From Kastovskya adunca ATA6-11-RM4 (GTDB lineage: Bacteria; Cyanobacteriota; Cyanobacteriia; Cyanobacteriales; Coleofasciculaceae), in the NCBI GenBank assembly GCA_019359445.1, contig JAHHHJ010000016.1, positions 1 through 64,000 of the forward strand: a stretch of 64,000 nucleotides of DNA. The letters run 5' to 3'. This document shows, piece after piece, positions 54,377 through 62,337 of this stretch. A program made the translations under genes and the position numbers. How positions within the stretch are numbered: position 1 is the stretch's first letter; the number at the start of each line of letters is the position of its first letter. The notes beneath the pieces were generated by a model. That model made no database searches and had not been told where the DNA came from. It saw nothing but the letters and a program-made list of their open reading frames with translations.

Positions 54377-54955
54377 TTACGCTCCTGGAAATACGCGCTT
54401 TAAATCGAGAGATAAGTCAGGAAAGCCAGGAAGTGTAACCGTTTCATTTGGCAAGGCAATCTGCCTGATCCGATAGCCAAATTTCCCTTGAGTATCTTGA
54501 TAGGGCTGACTGTAGCGCTCCAGTTGATTAGCAACCAAATTCATCATCCAATAATCCTGAATTTGGTTTTCTGCATACAAAGATAGCTTGACAGTTCGGT
54601 CATACTCCAAGGTGGAGTCTGAAACTTCAACGACCAGCAGAATATCCTGGGGATAAGGATGATGGGATAAGTAATCATCTGGCTGTCCTTGGGCGATCGC
54701 CGCATCGGGTTCTGGCTCGCTGTCGGCAGATAAAACGATCGGCTCCTGTCCCCGTACCACAGCACAATTGACGACTAACCGATCCAACTCCCGGATTAGC
54801 TTAGTATTGCCAACCGAATGCAGCGTACCTTTAGCCGCCATTTGCACGAGTTCTCCCCGAATCAGCTGCACGCGATCGCCCTCAGCAAAGAAACCTAGCT
54901 CAATCAGGCGATGATACTCGGTTACTGTAAAGCGCTTAGTGGTGACCGGGAGCAT
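54377..54955 (-). CDS. Uma2 family endonuclease (DUF820), second copy
   Basis: This 192-residue protein has the Uma2 pattern: FTVTEYHRLIELGFFAEGDRVQLIRGELVQMA at the start, SEPEPDAAIAQG, then ILLVVEVSDSTLEYDRTVKLSLYAENQIQDYWMMNL. The Asp, Glu and Lys residues needed for a PD-(D/E)xK site are present. It ends 10 bp from the convergent VWA gene. No target is known. Confidence 0.87.
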   Translation of the reverse strand: MLPVTTKRFTVTEYHRLIELGFFAEGDRVQLIRGELVQMAAKGTLHSVGNTKLIRELDRLVVNCAVVRGQEPIVLSADSEPEPDAAIAQGQPDDYLSHHPYPQDILLVVEVSDSTLEYDRTVKLSLYAENQIQDYWMMNLVANQLERYSQPYQDTQGKFGYRIRQIALPNETVTLPGFPDLSLDLKRVFPGA

Positions 54956-55157
54956 ACTGAGTCAGCAGGAAACGACACCTTTATTTTCTCGCAAGTGACG
55001 CGGCGGGATATGAAGCGATCGCTCCCCATCATCGGGGAGAAGTCAGAATAATTCTTCTCCCTCCTCGTCAACGGCACCATGCTTTACCCATAAATGACCC
55101 AATCAAAACCCTCAGAGGGATTTGGGTACAGCCGTTTCCAGAATTTATCAGTCGCTA

Positions 55158-55862
55158 TTAGCTGATGACGGCGGAAGTTAGGAAAACAACGCCAATGGCG
55201 CTAATTGCCAAACCTGCAAGTTGGGTTGGGGAAAAGGGTTTGCCGCTAAAGTTCTGTAGCGCCCATTTGCCGCCTACGAAAGCGAAGAGGGCAATACCGT
55301 ACTGCATGATGAAGAAACCTAACAGATAAGCAATCAGCGGTGACATTTCTGCACCGATAATGGACTCACCATAGGCGAAACCATGAAATAAGCCTGCAAT
55401 GGCAGCTATCACGGTGAGTACTAACCCGTTGGGTTTAGTTGGGATTGCCAGAATAGCTCCGAAGGCGACGACAGAAAAGGAAATTACAATTTCAGGGCTT
55501 GGTAAGTCAATACTGAGCAGATGAATCCCCGTTCCTGCGAGGGTTGCCACGATGAACCCGGTGGGAATCAATAGTCCCTGCGTCAGTCCAATGGCGACTA
55601 ATCCGCTAGCAATGACAAACGCTAAATGATCCAGACCTACAACCGGGTGTCCCAATCCTGATAGGAAGCCAGTGATGAAGTTGGCGGGTACCTGTCCTCC
55701 TGTGGGATGGTGAGCGATCGCCTCTGGAGCCGCACACAACAACCCAGCAATTACAAGAATGACTATACCCAAGCCAAGTCCCTGTCTATGCTTGAGAAAA
55801 GGCGATCGCCCAGGGTGAGCAGAAACAGAATGTACGAGTTTTGCAGATTTGACATGGGACAT
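55158..55862 (-). CDS. hupE: HupE/UreJ family cobalt or nickel permease
   Basis: The 234-residue membrane protein has seven hydrophobic segments and the family motifs GLGHPVVGLDHLAFV and GLFHGFAYGESIIGAE, whose His and Asp residues bind Ni2+ or Co2+. An N-terminal hydrophobic stretch ending in AIAHHPTG resembles a signal sequence. A cobalamin riboswitch lies about 460 nt upstream on the same strand, so cobalt for vitamin B12 is the likely cargo. This link is known for HupE in other bacteria; here it rests on position. Confidence 0.87.
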   Translation of the reverse strand: MSHVKSAKLVHSVSAHPGRSPFLKHRQGLGLGIVILVIAGLLCAAPEAIAHHPTGGQVPANFITGFLSGLGHPVVGLDHLAFVIASGLVAIGLTQGLLIPTGFIVATLAGTGIHLLSIDLPSPEIVISFSVVAFGAILAIPTKPNGLVLTVIAAIAGLFHGFAYGESIIGAEMSPLIAYLLGFFIMQYGIALFAFVGGKWALQNFSGKPFSPTQLAGLAISAIGVVFLTSAVIS

Positions 55863-56322
55863 GGAACACCTCTGTATTCACAACAATAGATTTGACAAAC
55901 TGGTTTCGGGGACTGGCAATTGATAGTGGGAAAGATACGAAGTTGTTGATTTGCTTGATCCTGAAGATTGTTCCCCAATCTCCAAAACATATCGATGTAG
56001 AAATGCACAGTTGAGGGACTGAGCTGCGGTCGCGATCGCTACCTACTCTCACCTGTAATCAAACCTCAATCAGCCTTTCAGCTAAATTTTGTTCAGTACC
56101 GTATTCCTAAAACCAGCAACTCGTAGCCTAGGATACTAGATGATTGATGAGCCTCTTACCTAATTCGTCGAGTTAACTGCTCAATCCGCGCTGGTATGAC
56201 GTTAATTCTCAGCGATTGACTGCTTCCTACAGACAGCGACGGCTATAACCACTAATTAATTTTTGTAATTTCCAATCAGTCCTCATCCGTACCTCGCAGA
56301 TGTTTTTAATATCGACTTTCTT

Positions 56323-56435
56323 CATCGGCGGGCATTCTGACTGAGAGAACATCTCATTACAGTTGCGGTACAGTGCCGGATTTTCACCGAACTTTCCCCG
56401 TTATCTCTGGTAGCTGCTCCCTACCAGAACCGATG
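56323..56435 (-). promoter_or_regulatory. Cobalamin (B12) riboswitch
   Basis: Read on the minus strand, the core contains GGTGAAAATCCGGCACTG, CCGCAACTGTAAT and the B12 box AGTCAGAATGCCCGCC, the conserved blocks of the AdoCbl aptamer. The closing P1 stem is perfect: CATCGG at the 5' side pairs with CCGATG at the 3' side (plus-strand 56430-56435 and 56323-56328). It precedes the hupE gene and should repress it when cobalamin is abundant. The expression platform in the 460 nt that follow is not evident. Confidence 0.9.
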
Positions 56436-56502
56436 CATGGGTACTGTATCACATTTACTAAACTGGCGTTATCCTCAACAGCCTCGCCAACTTAGGCATT
56501 CA

Positions 56503-56533
56503 TAAAAAGAGGGGCACGCTATAGCGCACCCCT
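56503..56533 (-). terminator. Terminator of the fasciclin gene
   Basis: On the minus strand AGGGGTGCGCT pairs with AGCGTGCCCCT (with G-T wobbles) around a 2-nt gap, followed by CTTTTTAT. It lies about 75 nt after the fasciclin stop codon and before the riboswitch. Confidence 0.75.
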
Positions 56534-56607
56534 ATTTATGGAATTCAATTACCTAAAGAAAAAGACTTCCTTTCTTAATCGTCTCTCTCTCTGTTTAAAT
56601 CGCTGTG

Positions 56608-57936
56608 TTAGGCGTCGGGGGGTAGGATGACTTGGTCAATGGCATGAATAACACCATTGCTGGCTTCAATATCGGCTTGAACAACACGGGCATTATTTAC
56701 CATGACGCCAGTGTCGCTGACTACCACTTCTACAGGGCTACCTTGCACGGTTTCAGTTGCTCCAGATTCCAGCATTGTGGAACTCATTTCACCAGGAACT
56801 ACGTGGTAAGAGAGAACTTGGACGAGTAGATCGCGGTTTTCTGGTCTTAACAGTTGCTCAATTGTACCCGCAGGCAGAGCAGCAAAGGCTGCATCTGTGG
56901 GGGCAAAGATAGTGTAAGGCCCTTCAGCCGCTAAGACTTGATCTAAACCTGATGCTCTCAGAGCTGCCGTTAAGATTTTAAAGGAATCATTAGACGCGGC
57001 AACACCAATGACGCTGTCGCTTGCGGTGGTGGAGCGAGCTTCCATTGTCGATTCTGTGCCCATCTCCATTGAGGTATTACCCATAGTGGAGCGATCGCCT
57101 GTCATGGTGGAGCCAGAACCCATGGCTGATTCATTACTCATACCCATTGAGGTATTACCCATTGAGGCATTACCCATAGTGGAGCGATCGCCTCTCATGG
57201 TGGAGCCAGAACCCATTGCTGATTCACTACTCATACCCATTGAGGTATTACCCATTGAGGTAGTACCCATGGTTCTAGAACTACTGGAACTTACTAAGTC
57301 AGACAAGGTGCGGGGAGTGAGGGCATTAGCACCTAGGGTAGAAGTGAGGGCAGTAGCGATTTCCTCAGGCACTAGGACTTGGTTAATGACATGAATGACA
57401 CCGTTGTTGCCTTGGATGTCGGCTTGAGTAACCATCGCATTGCCAATCATGACGCCAGAGGAGCCAACCTGAACATCGACAGAGCTACCTTCAACAGTTT
57501 CTGCTGTCATTGACTGAAGTTCGCTGGAAACCATCTCTCCAGACATGACGTGATATTTCAGAATCTCAGTGAGAAGTTCCCGATTTTCTGGCTGGAGTAA
57601 GGCTTGGAAGGTTTCTCTTTGCAGTGCCCCAAACGCTGCATCAGTTGGTGCAAAAACGGTATAAGTGCCATTTTCCAAAACGTCGTCTAAACCCGTGAGT
57701 TTCAATAAACCGGATAAGACATCAAAAGAATTGCTAGAGTCAGCGATCGCTACAATGCTATTTTCCATCATTGCAGACTCAGAGCCTGAGGGAGTCATCG
57801 GCTCAGCTTGTGCCTGAAGCGGGGATTGAGTTCCCACCGTTGGCATGTTCTGAGCGATCGCTGGTAATGCGACAATTGCACCAGCTACTCCTGCAAGCAC
57901 AGCAAACTTTTTGACTGATTTAGAAAATTTTTGCAT
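56608..57936 (-). CDS. Secreted protein with two fasciclin domains
   Basis: The 442-residue precursor has a signal peptide (FAVLAGVAGAIVALPAIAQN) and two FAS1 domains: about residues 65-200 (LTGLDDVLENGTYTVFAPTDAAF ... NNGVIHVINQVLVP) and about 310-442 (LRASGLDQVLAAEGPYTIFAPTDAAF ... SNGVIHAIDQVILP). Both keep the FAPTDAAF and YHV motifs used in adhesion. The linker is Met/Ser/Gly-rich and built from a 93-bp tandem repeat. It is probably an extracellular or envelope adhesion protein. Confidence 0.92.
   Translation of the reverse strand: MQKFSKSVKKFAVLAGVAGAIVALPAIAQNMPTVGTQSPLQAQAEPMTPSGSESAMMENSIVAIADSSNSFDVLSGLLKLTGLDDVLENGTYTVFAPTDAAFGALQRETFQALLQPENRELLTEILKYHVMSGEMVSSELQSMTAETVEGSSVDVQVGSSGVMIGNAMVTQADIQGNNGVIHVINQVLVPEEIATALTSTLGANALTPRTLSDLVSSSSSRTMGTTSMGNTSMGMSSESAMGSGSTMRGDRSTMGNASMGNTSMGMSNESAMGSGSTMTGDRSTMGNTSMEMGTESTMEARSTTASDSVIGVAASNDSFKILTAALRASGLDQVLAAEGPYTIFAPTDAAFAALPAGTIEQLLRPENRDLLVQVLSYHVVPGEMSSTMLESGATETVQGSPVEVVVSDTGVMVNNARVVQADIEASNGVIHAIDQVILPPDA
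57087..57272 (-). repeat. 93-bp tandem repeat in the fasciclin linker
   Basis: Two units of 93 bp (starting at 57087 and 57180) encode 31-residue repeats with SMGMS(S/N)ESAMGSGSTM. The frame is kept, and each unit includes a HIP1 GCGATCGC site. Confidence 0.85.
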
Positions 57937-58123
57937 ATCATATTCTCCTATTAAGAAATATTACAAGTCTTCATTGTCAGCATAGTCATGTCTGCGACGA
58001 TGAAGCTTCTACCAAAAGGTGGAGGCAAAACAATCTAATCAGCAATAAGGTCATATTTTCAGCTCACCACACTTGTAAATCTGTCTAAAGGCTGATTTTG
58101 GGGGTACCTCATCCCCATTCGCC

Positions 58124-59872
58124 CTAACGCAACACTTCCTCTAACTGATGCTGACTCCAGAGGGAGCGGTATAAACCTTGCTTTGTCAGGAGTTCCGCGT
58201 GGGTGCCTATTTGAACAATTGTGCCAGCATCCATGACTAAGATGCGGTCAGCCGTGGCAGCCGCCGAAAGTTGGTGAGAGATAAAAATCACCGTGCGGCG
58301 TTGCTTACCCTCAGACAGGTTGTTAAGAATTTGCGTTGCGGTTTGATTATCAACGCTAGACAAGGCATCATCCAGAATCAGAATCGGGGCGTCCATCAGC
58401 AGCGCTCTGGCGAGGGCTGTGCGTTGCCGTTGACCGCCAGACAGGGTAATTCCCCGTTCCCCGACAATGGTGTCGTACTGATGGGGGAAGTTGAGAATTT
58501 CCGGGTGAATTTGCGCTTGCTTGGCGGCATATTCAACTTCTGAGCGATCGCTCAGAGGGCTACCATAGCGGATGTTGTTCATCAGCGAAGTACTAAAGAG
58601 GAAGCTATCTTGAGGGACATAGGCGATCGCTCCTCGTAAGTCTTGCAAGCGTATCTTCGTAATATCCTCTCCATCCAGAAAAACTGTTCCAGTCGCAATA
58701 TCCAACAAGCGTGGTAACGCATTAGCGAGGGTTGATTTCCCAGAACTAATAGCCCCGACAATGGCAACAGTTTCCCCTGGATGAATAGTAAAGCTAACGT
58801 CTTTTAGGGCAGGGATTTCTGCTCCGGGAAAGGTATAGCTGAGATTTTTTGCCCTGATGTGACCTTCGACAGGTTTCGGTAGTTCAATAGCATCAACGGC
58901 ATCTTTAATCTTTGGCTTTACCTTGAGAATTGCTTCGACGCGGTCAATACTAACTTCACCCCGCTGATAGGCAGTAATTGTAAAGCCTAGTATGGCGGTG
59001 GGGAAAACCAAACGCTCAGAGTAAAGAATCAGTGCTACAAAGCCACCGACACTAATTTCTCCCTGGGCGATCTCTGTTGGGCCTAGCCACAGCAGCACGA
59101 GTAAACTGACAAACGCTAGGGCTTCGATGATGGGAAATAATGTATTCCGCGTTTTTGCCAGATCGAGGTTAGCAGACAAAAGTTGCTCGTTCAGGCGACG
59201 AAAAGCGCGGCGTTCATTTTCTTCCTGAGCATAAATTTTGATCAGGGAGATACCGCTCATATCTTCCTGAATCAGTTCGCTCACATTTGAGAGTTCTTCC
59301 TGAACAACTTGCTGTTCATTCCGCAGTCTCTGACTAAAGAGTTGCACGCCGATCAACATGAACGGATAAACAGCGATCGCAAATAGCGTTAGCCGCAGGC
59401 TGAGCGACATCATGAAGGGTAGAGTCCAACCATAAGCAAAGATCGTATTTGCCAAACTCAATACCGCAAACCCTACAAGACGGCGGATATTATCAACATC
59501 ACTTGTCGCTCGATTGATTAAATCTCCAGGCGTACTGCTGGTAGAAAAATAAGCAGGTTCTAACGTCAGCAGGTGCTGAAAAATCTTTTGCTTCAAGTCA
59601 AATTCTACCTGACGCCCCACCCCAAATAGCTGAATCCGTGACGCCATCCGAATCAGCAACATCACACTTGATAGAACAAGAATCAGGATGATATAGCGCC
59701 AGATTTGAGCAAAGCTGAGTGCTGTACGTAGTTCGTCAATGGCGTCTTTGATCAGTAGTGGGATGTAGACGCCCAAAGCATTGACGACAAATAGAGCCGT
59801 AATACCGAGTAGTGCCTGTTTCCAGTGAGGACGCAGGTATTCACCTAATTTTTGCAGCCGCGAGTTAGCCAT
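58124..59872 (-). CDS. ABC exporter, fused membrane and ATPase domains
   Basis: The 582-residue half-transporter has six membrane helices (residues 20-300) and a C-terminal ATPase with Walker A GAISSGKST, signature LSGGQRQRTALARAL, Walker B ILILDDALSSVD and His in FISHQLSA. It resembles MsbA/LmrA-type lipid or drug exporters. The Walker B glutamate is Asp (LDDALS), as in the degenerate half of heterodimeric exporters such as BmrC, so it may need a partner encoded elsewhere. The substrate is unknown. Confidence 0.92.
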   Translation of the reverse strand: MANSRLQKLGEYLRPHWKQALLGITALFVVNALGVYIPLLIKDAIDELRTALSFAQIWRYIILILVLSSVMLLIRMASRIQLFGVGRQVEFDLKQKIFQHLLTLEPAYFSTSSTPGDLINRATSDVDNIRRLVGFAVLSLANTIFAYGWTLPFMMSLSLRLTLFAIAVYPFMLIGVQLFSQRLRNEQQVVQEELSNVSELIQEDMSGISLIKIYAQEENERRAFRRLNEQLLSANLDLAKTRNTLFPIIEALAFVSLLVLLWLGPTEIAQGEISVGGFVALILYSERLVFPTAILGFTITAYQRGEVSIDRVEAILKVKPKIKDAVDAIELPKPVEGHIRAKNLSYTFPGAEIPALKDVSFTIHPGETVAIVGAISSGKSTLANALPRLLDIATGTVFLDGEDITKIRLQDLRGAIAYVPQDSFLFSTSLMNNIRYGSPLSDRSEVEYAAKQAQIHPEILNFPHQYDTIVGERGITLSGGQRQRTALARALLMDAPILILDDALSSVDNQTATQILNNLSEGKQRRTVIFISHQLSAAATADRILVMDAGTIVQIGTHAELLTKQGLYRSLWSQHQLEEVLR

Positions 59873-60185
59873 AAAATCAATTTAACAATTTTTGATTTTA
59901 GATGATGACTGGCACTGAATTTTTGGGCAGTCAGGCGATCGCTCCGGCAACCTCACCTAATGACGCTGCTTTTTCAGGCTATCCACTCCCCGGCTTCAAA
60001 CGTTACCAAATTTTTAACAACCTTGCCTGTTTCGATGAGAGCTACCCGATTTAGAAACTTCTTTAGCGAAGTCTCAGAAAATCATCCATATTTAATCATC
60101 CTTTAGATAGAGTTACTAAGTTTAGATTCAGTAAGATAAGTAATAAAGTCACAAATTAGCCGTAAAACTAAAAGTAAGCCTAAAC
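59873..60185. other. 313-bp divergent spacer upstream of PTOX
   Basis: No gene is visible. The AT-rich 60060-60180 segment should carry the PTOX promoter. Nothing like a known operator was recognised. Confidence 0.4.
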
Positions 60186-60929
60186 ATGATTAATTTTCTC
60201 GTCAATACTTTAGAGTTTATTTTGAATTTCTTTTATCGCGATCGCACTTATCCGCGATTTTATGTTCTAGAAACAGTCGCACGGGTTCCTTACTTCGCCT
60301 ACACTTCCGTACTTCATCTCTACGAAAGCATGGGCTGGTGGCGTAAATCTGATTGGTTAAAGATACACTTCGCCGAATCCTGGAATGAGTTACACCACCT
60401 ACTGATCGTCGAAGAACTAGGAGGCAATAAATACTGGATCGATCGTTTTGTAGCTCATAGTGGTGCCTTTATATATTACTGGATTTTAGTTTTTGTATAT
60501 ATGATTTCGCCCCGCTCGGCTTACCACTTCATGCAGAAAATAGAAGAACATGCCTATCACACTTATGACACGTTTCTCAAGGAGCATGAAGATGAATTAA
60601 AAGCCCAACCCGCGCCAGTGGTTGCTGTTAATTACTATCAAGATGGGGATCTTTATTTATTTGATGAGTTTCAGACCTCTCATCCTGAACAAAAGCGTCG
60701 CCCAAAAATCGAGAATCTTTATGATGTTTATCTAGCCGTTCGCGATGACGAACTAGAGCACGTTAAAACCATGGTTGCCTGTCAGCAGATTGACGCCCAA
60801 ACAACCTTTAAAAGCCCCCACGATATCGAAAACAAGACTTCGCCTGAATCAACAAAATTGGCAATTGAAAAAGCTACAGGTCAATTAGTCCAAGAAGCAC
60901 TAAAACAAGAACCCGTAAAAATAAACTGA
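60186..60929 (+). CDS. ptox: Plastoquinol terminal oxidase (PTOX)
   Basis: PTOX oxidises plastoquinol and reduces oxygen to water, relieving over-reduction of the thylakoid electron chain. The 247-residue protein is a membrane-bound di-iron carboxylate enzyme of the alternative oxidase family. The iron-binding Glu/His set is visible: FYVLETVARVPYFAYTSVLH, ESWNELHHLL with EELGGN, IEEHAYHTYD and RDDELEHVKTM. The R/A-rich VARVPYF segment and the long loop before the last motif favour PTOX over mitochondrial AOX. It is a single-gene unit with an ATG start. Confidence 0.93.
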   Translation: MINFLVNTLEFILNFFYRDRTYPRFYVLETVARVPYFAYTSVLHLYESMGWWRKSDWLKIHFAESWNELHHLLIVEELGGNKYWIDRFVAHSGAFIYYWILVFVYMISPRSAYHFMQKIEEHAYHTYDTFLKEHEDELKAQPAPVVAVNYYQDGDLYLFDEFQTSHPEQKRRPKIENLYDVYLAVRDDELEHVKTMVACQQIDAQTTFKSPHDIENKTSPESTKLAIEKATGQLVQEALKQEPVKIN

Positions 60930-61046
60930 GTATCACTATCCACCTCGAAACCGCCATAGATATTTCCTATAGCAATCCTATTGGTGAGATGCGATCGCCT
61001 CATATCCCCGACTTCACGACAATAAATCACCTAGGACTCAATAGCA

Positions 61047-61200
61047 CCAATTTAAAAACATTCATCACAACCGATCAAACCTTGTGCAGGGGGTCTGGGG
61101 GAGGCACTCATCCCAAGAGTGAGGGGATTGGGGGGAAGCCCCCCAAGCTGGGTTTTTCTCAAGAACAACTCTTGTTCTCTTAAGTCAGTGACATTCATCT
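61047..61200. mobile_element. MITE-like element, copy 2
   Basis: This is the reverse-complement match of the 35280-35454 element. The right end CTTAAGTCAGTGACATTCAT (61179-61198) resembles the inverted terminus of copy 1, while the left end is degenerate. The core includes the G-rich GGGGGTCTGGGGGAGGCACT and the hairpin GGGGGGAAGCCCCCC. It fills much of the spacer between PTOX and the DUF218 gene. Confidence 0.65.
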
Positions 61201-61250
61201 AAGATTGCTATCTATCTGTAGTACAAATTTAGAAAAATCCGATCACGGAG

Positions 61251-62270
61251 CTACAAAAGCACTGGTGACGACCAGCCTCGGAGAAAGTAGTAAATCGAAC
61301 TCAGGAATTCTTCTACAACTTGCGTCGTTATCGCCAGTGATTGAACATTGGGGAGGAAACTTTCGACTTCCAGGCGACGACTGGGAGTTGCACCTTCCTG
61401 AAAGGTATAAAAATCCGTCGGTCTAGGGATGACTCGTAAACCGAGATTAGAAAAGGTGAGGGTGGCACGACGGGTATTGATACCAGAGGAGACAAGGATC
61501 ATTGATTCATTTCGCAGTCCCCGTTCCCTCAAAATTCTCTCAACGGCAACAGCACTGGTACGTAGATCTACACCTCTAGGCTCCAGGATAATTTGGTTGC
61601 GGGGAACACCGAGGTTGGTGAGGATGCTGGCAATATCGCTAGCTTCGCTCGTATTATTGCCCTCTAGGTCAGGTCGAGGGCCAGCACTGACAATAACAAA
61701 GGGTTGTCGTCCCAAGGCAAGTTGCTCTCGATATAACTGAGCGGCATAGAGAATGCGATCGCCTGTATCTGTTAGTTGAATTTGCGTCTGGTAGGGCAGG
61801 TTAGCTTCTGTCGTCCCTTGTCCTAAGACCACAATAGCGGCGGCGGCTCGGCTAGCAGTAGGAAGGAGTGGTTCAGGGCAAACCCCCTCACAAATCTCCC
61901 GACGTCGTTGCTCAACTTGAATCGCTTCTTGTTCTGCGCGTTGTGCTAGAGAGTAAGAGAGGATGGGCAGGCTAGACAACAGCAAAATAAAAAAAGCTGC
62001 CCAAAGGGTAGCCGAGTTCTTTACCTTACTTGCCCCGATTAACAAGAGCGTTAGGGCTGCTCCTAGAGGTTTGAGGGGAAAAGAAAGAATTGCCCAGAAA
62101 GTTGACACCATCGTATCGTTGGGATTAAGAAATGCCAGAACGATGATGGCAAACAAAAATAAAGCACCCAAGAACGCCAGATATTGCCTAGGGATGAGCT
62201 GCAGCAGCACATAGTAGATAAAGACAACAACTACTATCCACAACAGAACCCGCGTTAGAAGTAAATACAT
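61251..62270 (-). CDS. YdcF/DUF218 family membrane protein
   Basis: The 339-residue protein has three or four N-terminal membrane segments (residues 5-125), then a soluble DUF218 domain: AIVVLGQGTTEA, RILYAAQLYREQ, VIVSAGPRPDLEGNNTSEASDIASILTNLGV and ILEPRGVDLRTSAVAVERIL. DUF218 proteins include SanA and ElyC, linked to envelope and peptidoglycan integrity. Function here is inferred from the family only. It converges with PTOX across the MITE-like spacer. Confidence 0.87.
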   Translation of the reverse strand: MYLLLTRVLLWIVVVVFIYYVLLQLIPRQYLAFLGALFLFAIIVLAFLNPNDTMVSTFWAILSFPLKPLGAALTLLLIGASKVKNSATLWAAFFILLLSSLPILSYSLAQRAEQEAIQVEQRRREICEGVCPEPLLPTASRAAAAIVVLGQGTTEANLPYQTQIQLTDTGDRILYAAQLYREQLALGRQPFVIVSAGPRPDLEGNNTSEASDIASILTNLGVPRNQIILEPRGVDLRTSAVAVERILRERGLRNESMILVSSGINTRRATLTFSNLGLRVIPRPTDFYTFQEGATPSRRLEVESFLPNVQSLAITTQVVEEFLSSIYYFLRGWSSPVLL

Positions 62271-62337
62271 TTCTAGAGCTAAGGGCTAGAGCAGGACACA
62301 GGCATCTTATCTAAAAAGATCTGATTGTGTTTATTTT

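Noticed and set aside
61047-61200. G-rich hairpin read as a terminator of PTOX
   Set aside because: The same sequence recurs in reverse at 35280-35454 next to unrelated genes, so a dispersed element explains it better.
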